From positions 310,001-374,000 of the forward strand of contig NZ_JANUEM010000003.1 in assembly GCF_024809855.1 (NCBI RefSeq): a DNA stretch of 64,000 nucleotides, written 5' to 3'. The notes beneath the pieces are model-generated. The model saw only the letters and a list, made by a program, of their open reading frames with translations, was not told the DNA's origin and searched no databases. Of this stretch, positions 1 through 10,303 are shown piece after piece (the stretch's first letter is position 1; each line of letters starts with the position of its first letter). This stretch comes from Rheinheimera pacifica. GTDB taxonomy: Bacteria > Pseudomonadota > Gammaproteobacteria > Enterobacterales > Alteromonadaceae. The position numbers and the translations under genes were made by a program.

Positions 1-2
1 TG

Positions 3-3000
3 CGTGCGCTGCAGCATCCGGATAATAAAGCAGTATTGTCTTATGCCCAGCAGCGGATGTGGTTTATGCATCAACTGGACGGCGACAGCGGTAACTACAA
101 TATCCCGATGGTGTACCAACTGCGCGGTGAACTGGATTACACCTGTCTGCAACAGGTATTCAGCCGTATTTTTGCCCGTCATGCCACGTTAAGAACCCGC
201 TTTATCGAGCAGGACGGTGTGCCGCTGCAGTGGGTAAGACCACAGGCCGATTTTGTATTAAACATAACCGATTTAACCGGTTTGCCTGAGGCTCAGCGGC
301 AACAACAACAGCAGCAACTGGCTCTGGCCGAAGCGAATGCAGCGTTTGATTTGCAGCAGGATCTGATGCTGCGTGTGAAACTGCTTAAAATTGCTGAGGC
401 GGAACATCTGTTATTGCTAACCGTGCACCATATTGTAGCCGATGGCTGGTCTATGGGACTGCTGGCAGAAGAGTTTGTCCGCCTGTATGACGCTTTCAGC
501 CAGGGCCAGAGTGACCCGTTACCGCCACTACCGGTGCAGTATACTGATTTTGCTGTCTGGCAGCGTGAATGGCTGGCCGGTGATCTGCTGCAGCAACAAG
601 TGGATTTCTGGCGTCAGACACTGGCTGGAGCACCAGCGGTACACAACCTGCCGCTGGATAATGCCCGCCCGGCTACCCAAACCTATAACGGTGCCTGGCT
701 GGATACCAGCCTGGATCAGGCTACTCTGGCCGGGTTAAAACAGCTGGCACAGCAGCATGACGTTACATTGTTTATGCTGTTACAAACTGCGTTTGCCGTG
801 CTGGTCAACCGTTTCAGTAATGAAACCGACATTGTGATGAGTAGCCCGGTTGCCAACCGGCGGCGCGACGAACTGAACCATCTGGTCGGCTTCTTTGTTA
901 ATACTCTGGTACTGCGTAACGATTTTTCTGCTGATCCTGCTTTCAGTACTGCGCTGGCACAGGCGCGTCAGGCACATCTGGATGCACAGAGTAACCAGGA
1001 TGTGCCGTTTGAACTGTTGGTAGAGCAACTTAACCCGCAGCGTAGCCTGAGCTACAGCCCGTTATTCCAGCTGATGTTTGTGCTGCACAATAACCAGCAG
1101 GTTGAAGCCGATTCCAGCCAACTGGATATCACAGCGCAACGTAGCCGGGCGGCACTGGCCAAGTTTGATCTGACACTGATAGCGATGGAGACCGACACCG
1201 GGCTGCAGCTTAACTGGGAATACAATACCGATCTGTTTGCAGCGCAGAGTATCAGCCGTTTTAACCGCTGTTTTATTCATCTGCTACATAGCATTATTCA
1301 GGATCCGGCTGTAACGGTATCCAGACTGCCATTGTCAGGTGAGGTGTTATTGGCAGAAGTACCTCCGGCGGTGCCCGTCGGGATCAGCAGTATCAGCCAG
1401 TGTATTGCACAGCAGGCAGCGCTTACGCCGACCGCAACAGCATTGGTTGCCGGTACGCAATGCTACAGCTACCTTGAGCTGGAGCAGCGGACCAATCAAC
1501 TGGCACGCTGGTTACGTCAGCAAGGCGTTACAGCAGGTGAGCATGTTGGCGTGATGCTACCGCGGCAGGCCGAAGTTGTGCTGGCATTTGTCGCATTGTT
1601 AAAACTCTGTGCCGTGTATACGCCGCTGGATGCCAAATCACCGCTGGATCGCTTACAGCAGATTAGCGGCAATGCCGGTATCAGGCGGATACTGACCACT
1701 GCTGAGTTGCAGCAACCTCTGTCAGACGGGGTACAGCAACTTATATGCAGCACTGCGCAGTTGCAGACACTGGATAACAGCGCGCTGACGGATGTCAGCC
1801 ATAGTGCAGATCACCCGGCATATTTAATTCATACCTCCGGTTCTACCGGTATACCTAAAGGTGTGCTGGTGCCGCACCGCACTATACTGGCGTTGCTGGC
1901 GCACCAGCAACAAGGTGCTGCACGCTTATCTGCGGCCATGCCAACACTGATGTTCTCGTCATTGCAGTTTGATGTGTCGGTACAGGAAATGGCGACGGCG
2001 CTGACTACCGGCAGCATGCTGGTAATGGCAGATGAAGATTCGCGGCTGGATATGCCCCGCTTGATCAACCTGTTACAGCAACAACGGATTGGCCGGATCT
2101 TTATGCCGTATGCCGTGTTGCAGGTATTGGCGCATGCGCTGCTTGGCAGCAATACCCAGCTTGCTGATTTGCAGGTACTGGTTACGGCTGGTGAGCAATT
2201 ACGTATCACGCCAGAGATCCGTCAGTTATTCCGGTTACATCCGCAGGCATTGCTGGTTAACCATTATGGCCCTTCCGAAACCCATGTCACAACTGAACAT
2301 GTTCTCAGCGCCCCGGCGGCAGACTGGCCGTTGCTGCCACCGATTGGTGCAGCGATAGCCGGTACCCGGATCTGTGTGCTGGATCAGCACCGGCAACCGG
2401 TGCCGGAAGGTGTTGTCGGCGAACTGTATCTGGGAGGCGATTGCCTGGCCATCGGCTATGCCGGTGCCAGTGAATTGACAGCAGAACGCTTTGTACAGCT
2501 GCAGCTGAATGGCCGCACGGATCGCTGGTATCGTACCGGTGATCTGGTGCGGCTGAATCATCAGGGCCAGTATGATTATCTGGGCCGGGCTGATCAGCAG
2601 CTGAAGATCCGGGGTTTCCGCGTTGAACCGGGTGAAATAGAGCATAGTATTCTCAGTTATCCCGGGATCAGTGATGCTACGGTACTGCTGCAAAGCTCGG
2701 CGCAGGGCGAACAGCTGGTGGCATATTTTGTCAGTACCGCTACAGAGGCGGTAGACACCAGTTTGTTGCAACAGCATCTGGCCGGTAAATTACCGGACTA
2801 TATGTGGCCAAAAGGCTGGATGCAGTTGCCGGCAATACCGTTAACCGGCAACGGCAAAGTAAACAAAGCTGCTTTGCCGCCAATCGTATGGCAGGCTGAA
2901 ACCGAAGGTGAGCAGGTACAAACCGAAACCGAAATTCAGCTGGCGCAGTTATGGCAGCCGTTGCTGCCCGGAACTACCGTACTGCGGCACAGCGATTTCT

Positions 3001-6000
3001 TTGCACTGGGAGGGCATTCCTTGCTGGCGATGCGGCTGGTGACGGCGGTACGTACCCGCTTTGCGGTGGATTTCAGTATCCGCCAGGTGTTCGAGGCCCC
3101 GGTCCTCAGTGCGATGGCCCGGCTGATTGAGCAGGGTGAGCATGTCAGCAGCAGCGCACTGGCCCCGACCACCGCGGTAGGCGATAAGGTGGCGCTGTCC
3201 TTCTCGCAGCAGCGGTTGTGGTTTATCGACCAACTGGAGCAGGGCAGTGCCAACTACAACGTACCGGCCCGCTACCAGTTTGACGGCGAACTGGACATTA
3301 CTGCCCTGGAGCAGGCCCTGCAGTTACTGGTGGAGCGTCACCATACGCTGCGGACCGTGTTCCGGGATGACGGTGACGGCCCTTACCAGCAGGTGCTCAG
3401 TAATGTAGTGTTCAGCCTGGCACAACTGGATCTGTCGGCGCTGGAAGAACAGGAGCAACAATATACACTGGATCAGTGGTTGGCCGAGGATACGGCGATG
3501 CCGTTTACGCTGTCCGCCGGGCTGATGTTGCGCGGCTGTGTGATCCGGCTGCAACCGCAGCGGCATATTCTGTCGCTGTGCCTGCACCATATTGCCTGTG
3601 ATGGCTGGTCATTTGCCATTATGGAGCGCGAGCTGGCCCAGAGCTATAACGCCCTGCGTGCAGGACAGGCCGTACAACTGACGCCGCTGAGCGTACAGTA
3701 CACCGACTTTGCCCGCTGGCAGAGCCGGCAACTGCAGGGCGAAGCCCTGGCACGCCTGACCGGTTACTGGCATAAGCAGTTGCACGGCCTGCCGCAGGTG
3801 CATAACCTGCCGCTGGATAAACCGCGCCCTGCAGTACAGCGCTTCCGTGGCAGCCGTGTCAATCTGGTGCTGGACAAGGCGGAGCTGGACGGGGTGAACC
3901 AACTGGCACGGCAGCAGCAGTCCTCGCAGTTTATGCTGCTGCATACCGCCTTTGCGCTGGTGCTGAGCCGTTACAGCAACGAAACGGACATCGTCATCGG
4001 TACGCCGGTGGCGGGACGCACGGTTAAAGACGTCGAGCCGCTGATCGGTTTCTTCGTCAATACACTGGTGCTGCGTCATCAGCTGGACTGGCAGCGCAGC
4101 TTCAGCGAGCAGTTAGTCCACAGCCGCGAGATGGTGCTGAACGCCTTTGACCACCAGGAGTTACCGTTTGAACTGCTGGTAGAGCAGTTACAGCCTGAGC
4201 GCAGTTTAAGCTACAGCCCGGTGTTCCAGGTGCTGTTCACCTTGCAGAACAATGAGCAGGCCGATGTCGACTTCAGCGGCCTGAGTGTCAGCGGTGTCGC
4301 CCAAAGCCGTGACAGCGCCAAGTTTGATCTGAAGCTGTCGGCGGTGGAGTTTGACGACCAGCTGCACCTGAGTTTTGAATATAACACCGACCTGTTCCAG
4401 CGTCAGAGCATTGAACGGCTGGCCGGCAGTTACCGGCAGTTGCTGGCCCAGCTGGTGGCGCAGCCACAGTTGCCGCTGGCGGGGTATGACCTGCTGACGG
4501 CGCAGGACCGCAGCCTGCTCAGCCGCTGGAATGCAACCCGGCGCGAGTTCGGGTCGGTGCTGGTGAACCAGTTGCTGAGCGAGGCGATGGCGGCCGTGCC
4601 GGCGCATCTTGCCGTGCATAGCCGCGAAGGCCAGCTGAGCTACCGGCAGCTGAACCAGCGGGTGGACCAACTGGCGGCACTGTTGCTGCAACGCGGTGTG
4701 ACCGCCAACGCTGTGGTGGCGATTTGCCTGGATAAATCGCTGGATCTGGTGGTGTCGATGCTGGCCGTGTTACGGGCCGGTGCGGCATACCTGCCGGTGG
4801 ATACGGCGTATCCGGATGAACGGCTGCACTATGTGCTGGCAGATTCAAGCGCGGTGCTGGTGCTGGGCCATCAGGCGCTGGCGTCGCGGTTGCCGGAGGG
4901 ATTGGCGCTGGTGGCGCTGGATACGGCAGCGGTGCAGGCCGAGCTTAGGGTACAGGCGGCGCTGGTCTGGCCGCAGGTGAGCCCGGCGCAACTGGCGTAT
5001 GTGATTTACACCTCCGGCTCAACCGGTCAGCCCAAAGGCGTGGCGATAACCCATGCCAACCTGACCAACTACCTGCAACATGCGCGGGGACATTATTATG
5101 ATGCCACGCTGGCCGGTGCCATCCTGCTGAGCTCATTCAGCTTCGACGGCACCATCCCCAACCTGTACCTGCCGCTGCTCAGTGGCGGCTGCCTGTATAT
5201 TGCCGATGAAGACAACCTGTACCGCAGTGCGGCGCAGCGTCTGTCGGGGGCAGAGCGGTTGTATATCAAAGTGACGCCGACGCAGATGCAGGCCTTGCTG
5301 GCTGAGCTGGAAGGCCCTGTCAGTACAGCTCACAGCCTGATGCTGGGCGGGGAAGAGTTTAAGACCAGCCTGCACCAGCAGATGCGCGAGCTGATGCCGG
5401 CGGCGAGTATCTTTAACCACTATGGCCCGACGGAGACCACCATCGGTTGCAGCGTTAACCCGCTGACACATGCGCCGCAGGGCAGCAGTATTGCCATTGG
5501 CCGGCCGGTAAGCAACACCCGTTTCTACGTGCTGGACAGCACACAGCAGCTTAGCCCGGTGGGGGCCATCGGCGAGCTGTATGTTGCCGGTGCCGGGGTG
5601 GCAGCCGGGTATCTGAACCGGCCGGAGCAAACGGCAGAGCGCTTCAGCCGGGAGTGGGGCAATAAGGATGGCGACAGCCGGATGTACCGTACCGGTGATT
5701 TGGTGCGCTGGCTGTCAGACGGCACCCTGCTGTTCCTGGGCCGGGGAGACCATCAGGTTAAACTGCGCGGTTACCGGATAGAGCTGGGCGAGCTGGAAGC
5801 GGCACTGCTGCAACTGGATGGCGTGGAGCAGGCCGTGGCCGCGGTGAAGGAAGACCGGGCAGGCAGTCAGGTGCTGTTGGCCTATATCGTCCCGGCGGCG
5901 GGCTGTGGCGGGCGTACCGCACAGTTGCAACAACAACTGGCGGTGTTGCTGCCGCAATACCTGTTACCGCAACATATTATGGAAGTCGAGTGCTTCACGT

Positions 6001-9000
6001 TGTCGGTCAGCGGCAAGGTAGACCGCAAAGCGCTGCCGTTGCCGCAGTTTGACAGCGTGCAGGCATATGACGCACCGCAGACGCCGATGGAGCAGGCGCT
6101 GGAGCAGATCTGGTGTCAGGTGCTGAAGCTGGAGCGGGCGTCGCGGCAGGCGCAGTTCTTTGCACTGGGCGGTCACTCGTTGCTGGCCATGCGGCTGATT
6201 GCGGCTATCCGGCAGCAACTGGCGCTGGAATTGCCGGTGCGGCTGGTGTTTGAAGCGCCGGTGCTCAAAGACATGGCTGAGCGGCTGATGCAGGCGCAGG
6301 GCAGTACGCTGGGCAGCATTGTTCCGGCGGATGACTACCGGCAGTTGCAACCGGTGTCTTATGCGCAGCAGCGTATTCTGTTTGTCAGCCATCTGGAGAA
6401 TGCGCCGGCGTTGTACAACATGCCGTACTGCTATGAACTGACCGGTCAGCTTAACCTGACGCTGCTGCGCGAAGCGGCGCGGCAGGTGATAGAGCGGCAC
6501 CACAGCCTGCGGACCTGCTTTGTTGATACCGAGCAGGGCCATATGCAGCAACTGATGAGCAGTGACGGCTTTAGTCTTGAGGTCACGGACCTGCGTCAGT
6601 TCCGTGGCGAGGCGCAGCATGAGGCGGCCAACGGCTGGCTGAAACAGGCCAGCCAGTACCGCTTTAACCTGCAGCAGGATGTGCTGTGCCGGTTATATGT
6701 AGCGCAGCTGGCAGACGATAAGCAGTTGTTGCTGGTGCTGATGCACCATATTGCCAGTGACGGCTGGTCAACAGGACTGTGGCTGCGGGAGCTGATTAAC
6801 GGCTACCGGCGGTTATACCAGGGCAAGGTGCTGGCTGAGGCACCGCTGGCCATTCAGTACAGCGACTATGCACGCTGGCAGCGGCAGCAACTGGCGGAGC
6901 AGGTGTTTGAACGTCAGCTGGGTTACTGGCAGCAGCAATTGGCCGGTGCGCCGCAGCTGCATAACCTGCCGACGGATAAAGTACGTCCGGCGGTGCAGAG
7001 CCTGCGTGGCCACTTTATTGGCAGCGAGGTATCGCTTGAGGTATTGCAGCGGTTGCAGCAGTTAAGCCAGCAGCACAGTGCGACCTTGTTTATGACGTTG
7101 CAGAGTGCCTTCGCGGCCCTGCTGGGCAGCTGGAGTAACGAGCAGGACATCGTGATGGGGACGGTGGTAGCGAACCGGACGCAGCAGCAGACGGAGGCCC
7201 TGATAGGCTTCTTCGTGAACACGCTGGTGCTGCGTACCGACTTAAGCAATGACCCGACCTTCAGTGAATTGCTAAAGCGTAACCGGGTGATGCACCTGGC
7301 GGCGCAGAGTAATCAGGACGTGCCGTTCGAGCTGGTGGTCGAGGCGTTGAAGCCTGAGCGCAGCCTGGCGTATAACCCGTTGTTCCAGGTGCTGTTTGTG
7401 TTGCAGAACAACGAGCAGGTGGCGCTGGAGCTGCCGGAGCTGGATATTACGCCATATCAGCGGGACAGCCAGAGCAGCGTGAAGTTCGACCTGTCGCTGA
7501 CGGCGATAAGTGATAGCGACGGGCTGTACTTCAGCTGGGGGTATTGCACAGACCTGTTCAGCGAGCACAGTATCCGTACGGTGGCGGAGGCCTTTATGCG
7601 GTTGCTGGAGCAGATAGCGGCGCAGCCGGAGCGGGCGCTGAGCGGTTATGCCATCCGTGCTGCAGAGCAGGCGGTGGTGTTAGCAGACGCGCCGGCCGAG
7701 CGGCTGGAGCAGGGCGTTGCTTACTGGGCGGCACAGACGCCGCAGCAGGAAGCGCTGGTGTGTGGGGCTGAGCGGTTAAGCTTCCGTGAGCTGGATGCGC
7801 GGGCCTCGCGGCTGGCGGGGTATCTGGCCGGTCAGGGGGTGAAGCGGCGGGATAAAGTGGCGGTGGTGGCTGAGCGCTCGGTGGAGCTGATTAGTGCGCT
7901 GCTGGCGGTGCTGAAGCTGGGTGCGGTGTATGTGCCGGTGGCGGCCAGTTACCCGGCGGCGCGGATAAGCTATATCCTGCAGGATGCGGGGGTGAGCCAT
8001 GTGTTGTGTCAGCATCATGCGCAGTTGGAGGGGGTGAGTTGCCCGGCGGCCAGTACGGCGCTGACGGGACTGAGTCTGGATGAAGGCTATGGTCGTGACT
8101 TAGCAGACAGTGCGGTGACGGCGGATGAGCTGGCGTACCTGATTTATACCTCGGGTACGACGGGACGGCCCAAAGGGGTGGCGGTGAGTCATCGGGCGGT
8201 GATGCGGTTGTTGCGGCATAACCAGGACATGTTTGGTTTTAGGGCGGGCAGTCGCAGTCTGCAGTTGTTGTCGATGGCGTTTGATGGTGCGGTGTTTGAG
8301 ATCTGGGGGCCGCTGGTGAACGGCGGTACGCTGGTGCTGTATCCGGACAGCTTTATTGATGCGGGGCAGTTGGCGGGGTTGATCCGGCAGGAACAGATCA
8401 GTACTGCACTGATGACACCGGTATTATTTGAGCAATGGGTGAAACAGGAAGAAAGCTCAGAGCAAGTCACAGTACAAGAAAGTATAACTAATAGTCCGCT
8501 GCGTCATTTACTGGTAGGCGGTGATGTATTCCCGAACCATGCTGCTGCGACACTGTACCGGCATAACAGTCAGGTACAACTGGTAAACGCCTATGGCCCG
8601 ACAGAGAACAGCGTGGTGACGACGTGCTATGCGATCCCGCGGGGGTTTGATGTCAGCCGGCGTCAGCCGATAGGGCAGGCGGTGTGGGGCACGGTGCTGA
8701 CGGTGCGTAACCGAGCGGGAACGGTGCTGCCGGCAGGCTTTATCGGAGAGCTGTGCATAGGCGGTTGCGGGCTGGCCGAGGGTTACCATAATAATGCCGA
8801 GGCGGATAAGGCCTTTGTGCAGGATGCAGACAGCGGCGAGCGCTATTACCGCAGCGGTGATGTGGTGCGGCTGGGCGATGACGGGCAGTACTATTTTTAC
8901 GGCCGGCTGGATGAGCAGGTCAAACTGCGTGGCTTTAGGATAGAGCTGGCGGAAATCGGCCGGGTGCTGATGTCGGCACCGGGTGTGGAAGATGCAGTGG

Positions 9001-9491
9001 TGCTGGTGGTGGGTGAGACGCAGGCCGAGCAGCAACTGGTGGCGTATCTGGTGGCGGCTGAAGGCGCAGTGATGACGGAGGTTTTTGCAGCGGCAGCGGC
9101 GCAGTTGCCGGCGTATATGGTGCCGGGGCGTTATGCGGTGTTATCAGCGTTGCCGCTGACGCCGAATGGCAAGCTGGACAAGAAGGCGCTGGTGGGTCTG
9201 GCGACAGAGGCGGTGGAGTCAGGCGAGTATGTTGCGCCGGTGACAGAGACGGAGCAGCAGCTGGCCCGGTTATGGGCGGAGGTGCTGCAACTGGAGCAGG
9301 TGAGTGCGAACAGCAGCTTCTTTGCGCTGGGCGGCCATTCGTTGCTGGCCATGCGGTTGATCTCTGAGCTAAACAGCAGTCTGGGGCTGGAACTTGGTGT
9401 CAGAGCCTTGTTTGAGCATAGCAATGTGCAGCAACTGGCTGCTTATATTGATGAGCAAACTGCAGTAGTGGTGGAAAGCGGCTGGTTATAG
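3..9491 (+). CDS. Nonribosomal peptide synthetase, three C-A-T modules (5'-partial)
   Basis: The reading frame is open to the window edge, so the gene starts upstream. Residues below count from base 36 (Leu of the first C-domain core motif). There are three modules. C1 has HHxxxDG at 131-137, A1 core A3 is at about 596, and T1 has its phosphopantetheine Ser at 995. C2 has HHIACDG at 1184, A2 core is at about 1655, and T2 Ser is at 2048. C3 has HHIASDG at 2237, A3 core is at about 2701, and T3 Ser is at 3102. No epimerisation, methylation or terminal thioesterase domain is visible, and the C domains look LCL-like. Pocket residues read by eye against GrsA are DVQFVAHVT (proline-like), DGPKMGHIG (Asp/Asn-like, with the Lys typical of acidic substrates) and DGFLLGAVV (aliphatic, uncertain). 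Release probably uses the separate thioesterase downstream, or another protein. Substrate calls are inference; the NRPS identity is certain. Confidence 0.97.
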   Translation, partial: RALQHPDNKAVLSYAQQRMWFMHQLDGDSGNYNIPMVYQLRGELDYTCLQQVFSRIFARHATLRTRFIEQDGVPLQWVRPQADFVLNITDLTGLPEAQRQQQQQQLALAEANAAFDLQQDLMLRVKLLKIAEAEHLLLLTVHHIVADGWSMGLLAEEFVRLYDAFSQGQSDPLPPLPVQYTDFAVWQREWLAGDLLQQQVDFWRQTLAGAPAVHNLPLDNARPATQTYNGAWLDTSLDQATLAGLKQLAQQHDVTLFMLLQTAFAVLVNRFSNETDIVMSSPVANRRRDELNHLVGFFVNTLVLRNDFSADPAFSTALAQARQAHLDAQSNQDVPFELLVEQLNPQRSLSYSPLFQLMFVLHNNQQVEADSSQLDITAQRSRAALAKFDLTLIAMETDTGLQLNWEYNTDLFAAQSISRFNRCFIHLLHSIIQDPAVTVSRLPLSGEVLLAEVPPAVPVGISSISQCIAQQAALTPTATALVAGTQCYSYLELEQRTNQLARWLRQQGVTAGEHVGVMLPRQAEVVLAFVALLKLCAVYTPLDAKSPLDRLQQISGNAGIRRILTTAELQQPLSDGVQQLICSTAQLQTLDNSALTDVSHSADHPAYLIHTSGSTGIPKGVLVPHRTILALLAHQQQGAARLSAAMPTLMFSSLQFDVSVQEMATALTTGSMLVMADEDSRLDMPRLINLLQQQRIGRIFMPYAVLQVLAHALLGSNTQLADLQVLVTAGEQLRITPEIRQLFRLHPQALLVNHYGPSETHVTTEHVLSAPAADWPLLPPIGAAIAGTRICVLDQHRQPVPEGVVGELYLGGDCLAIGYAGASELTAERFVQLQLNGRTDRWYRTGDLVRLNHQGQYDYLGRADQQLKIRGFRVEPGEIEHSILSYPGISDATVLLQSSAQGEQLVAYFVSTATEAVDTSLLQQHLAGKLPDYMWPKGWMQLPAIPLTGNGKVNKAALPPIVWQAETEGEQVQTETEIQLAQLWQPLLPGTTVLRHSDFFALGGHSLLAMRLVTAVRTRFAVDFSIRQVFEAPVLSAMARLIEQGEHVSSSALAPTTAVGDKVALSFSQQRLWFIDQLEQGSANYNVPARYQFDGELDITALEQALQLLVERHHTLRTVFRDDGDGPYQQVLSNVVFSLAQLDLSALEEQEQQYTLDQWLAEDTAMPFTLSAGLMLRGCVIRLQPQRHILSLCLHHIACDGWSFAIMERELAQSYNALRAGQAVQLTPLSVQYTDFARWQSRQLQGEALARLTGYWHKQLHGLPQVHNLPLDKPRPAVQRFRGSRVNLVLDKAELDGVNQLARQQQSSQFMLLHTAFALVLSRYSNETDIVIGTPVAGRTVKDVEPLIGFFVNTLVLRHQLDWQRSFSEQLVHSREMVLNAFDHQELPFELLVEQLQPERSLSYSPVFQVLFTLQNNEQADVDFSGLSVSGVAQSRDSAKFDLKLSAVEFDDQLHLSFEYNTDLFQRQSIERLAGSYRQLLAQLVAQPQLPLAGYDLLTAQDRSLLSRWNATRREFGSVLVNQLLSEAMAAVPAHLAVHSREGQLSYRQLNQRVDQLAALLLQRGVTANAVVAICLDKSLDLVVSMLAVLRAGAAYLPVDTAYPDERLHYVLADSSAVLVLGHQALASRLPEGLALVALDTAAVQAELRVQAALVWPQVSPAQLAYVIYTSGSTGQPKGVAITHANLTNYLQHARGHYYDATLAGAILLSSFSFDGTIPNLYLPLLSGGCLYIADEDNLYRSAAQRLSGAERLYIKVTPTQMQALLAELEGPVSTAHSLMLGGEEFKTSLHQQMRELMPAASIFNHYGPTETTIGCSVNPLTHAPQGSSIAIGRPVSNTRFYVLDSTQQLSPVGAIGELYVAGAGVAAGYLNRPEQTAERFSREWGNKDGDSRMYRTGDLVRWLSDGTLLFLGRGDHQVKLRGYRIELGELEAALLQLDGVEQAVAAVKEDRAGSQVLLAYIVPAAGCGGRTAQLQQQLAVLLPQYLLPQHIMEVECFTLSVSGKVDRKALPLPQFDSVQAYDAPQTPMEQALEQIWCQVLKLERASRQAQFFALGGHSLLAMRLIAAIRQQLALELPVRLVFEAPVLKDMAERLMQAQGSTLGSIVPADDYRQLQPVSYAQQRILFVSHLENAPALYNMPYCYELTGQLNLTLLREAARQVIERHHSLRTCFVDTEQGHMQQLMSSDGFSLEVTDLRQFRGEAQHEAANGWLKQASQYRFNLQQDVLCRLYVAQLADDKQLLLVLMHHIASDGWSTGLWLRELINGYRRLYQGKVLAEAPLAIQYSDYARWQRQQLAEQVFERQLGYWQQQLAGAPQLHNLPTDKVRPAVQSLRGHFIGSEVSLEVLQRLQQLSQQHSATLFMTLQSAFAALLGSWSNEQDIVMGTVVANRTQQQTEALIGFFVNTLVLRTDLSNDPTFSELLKRNRVMHLAAQSNQDVPFELVVEALKPERSLAYNPLFQVLFVLQNNEQVALELPELDITPYQRDSQSSVKFDLSLTAISDSDGLYFSWGYCTDLFSEHSIRTVAEAFMRLLEQIAAQPERALSGYAIRAAEQAVVLADAPAERLEQGVAYWAAQTPQQEALVCGAERLSFRELDARASRLAGYLAGQGVKRRDKVAVVAERSVELISALLAVLKLGAVYVPVAASYPAARISYILQDAGVSHVLCQHHAQLEGVSCPAASTALTGLSLDEGYGRDLADSAVTADELAYLIYTSGTTGRPKGVAVSHRAVMRLLRHNQDMFGFRAGSRSLQLLSMAFDGAVFEIWGPLVNGGTLVLYPDSFIDAGQLAGLIRQEQISTALMTPVLFEQWVKQEESSEQVTVQESITNSPLRHLLVGGDVFPNHAAATLYRHNSQVQLVNAYGPTENSVVTTCYAIPRGFDVSRRQPIGQAVWGTVLTVRNRAGTVLPAGFIGELCIGGCGLAEGYHNNAEADKAFVQDADSGERYYRSGDVVRLGDDGQYYFYGRLDEQVKLRGFRIELAEIGRVLMSAPGVEDAVVLVVGETQAEQQLVAYLVAAEGAVMTEVFAAAAAQLPAYMVPGRYAVLSALPLTPNGKLDKKALVGLATEAVESGEYVAPVTETEQQLARLWAEVLQLEQVSANSSFFALGGHSLLAMRLISELNSSLGLELGVRALFEHSNVQQLAAYIDEQTAVVVESGWL

Positions 9492-9514
9492 CCGCTTTGC
9501 TGATGGAGTAAAAT

Positions 9515-10303
9515 ATGTATAACAATAACTGGTTTATCGTGCCTAAACCTAAGCCGGCAGCAAAGCTGAGATTATTCTGTTTTCCTTATGCCGGTGGCCA
9601 GGCTGCGATTTATTTTCCGCTGGCCAGGCTGTTGTCTGATCAGATCGAACTGGTTGCCGTGCAACTGCCGGGCAGGGGGAACCGTATGTTTGAACCTGCG
9701 CTGACGTCTGCGGCAGAAATTGCGCAGGTGGTAGTGCCGGAAATTCTGGCTCAGGCCGATAAGCCTGTTGCTCTGCTGGGATACAGTAACGGTTGTCTGC
9801 AGGCATACGAAGCAGCCTGGCGGTTGCAGCAGGTAACAAAGGTGCAGCATGTGTTTATGGCTGCCCGTTCTGCTCCACAACTGGGGGTAAAACGTGAGCC
9901 GATACATTTGCTGGCAGATCAGGAGTTCAGGCGCGAGCTGGCTTTGCTTGGCGGTACCCCGCAGGAACTGCTGGCTTATGATGAACTGATGGAACTGATG
10001 TTACCTACGCTGCGGGCGGATTTTAAACTGGGCTATGACTATGAATGTCCGCCGGTTAAGCCACTGCCGATAGATATGACCAGCCTGGCTGGGCGTGCTG
10101 ATAAAGACATTCCAGTTGAAAATGTGCAGGCGTGGCAGCAACTGTTTGCTGCAAGCTGCAGCCATCATTTACTTGATGGCGATCACTTCTTTATTAATAC
10201 GCAATTAGCTGAAATGGCCCGTATTATTGAAACGACACTGCAGACCTGCTGGCAGACTGCGCCGGTAACAACGCTGACTAAGCCGGTAGCGCTATCAGGC
10301 TGA
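9515..10303 (+). CDS. Stand-alone (type II) thioesterase of the NRPS locus
   Basis: 262-aa alpha/beta-hydrolase of the GrsT/TE-II family, which removes mis-primed or stalled acyl groups from carrier domains. It opens with the family's PYAGG oxyanion-loop motif (about residues 23-30). The nucleophile elbow GYSNG places Ser at 91, and likely Asp196 (GRADKDIP) and His224 (DGDHFF) complete the triad. The usual second elbow residue His is replaced by Tyr. It starts 24 bp after the synthetase stop with a GGAG-type ribosome site, so it is almost certainly co-transcribed. The synthetase has no built-in TE domain, so this enzyme might also release the product. Its 3' end overlaps the convergent PPTase gene by 26 bp. 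Confidence 0.93.
   Translation: MYNNNWFIVPKPKPAAKLRLFCFPYAGGQAAIYFPLARLLSDQIELVAVQLPGRGNRMFEPALTSAAEIAQVVVPEILAQADKPVALLGYSNGCLQAYEAAWRLQQVTKVQHVFMAARSAPQLGVKREPIHLLADQEFRRELALLGGTPQELLAYDELMELMLPTLRADFKLGYDYECPPVKPLPIDMTSLAGRADKDIPVENVQAWQQLFAASCSHHLLDGDHFFINTQLAEMARIIETTLQTCWQTAPVTTLTKPVALSG

Noticed and set aside
9339-9491. Terminal thioesterase or reductase domain at the end of the synthetase
   Set aside because: The protein ends about 50 residues after the last carrier serine, too short for any further domain.
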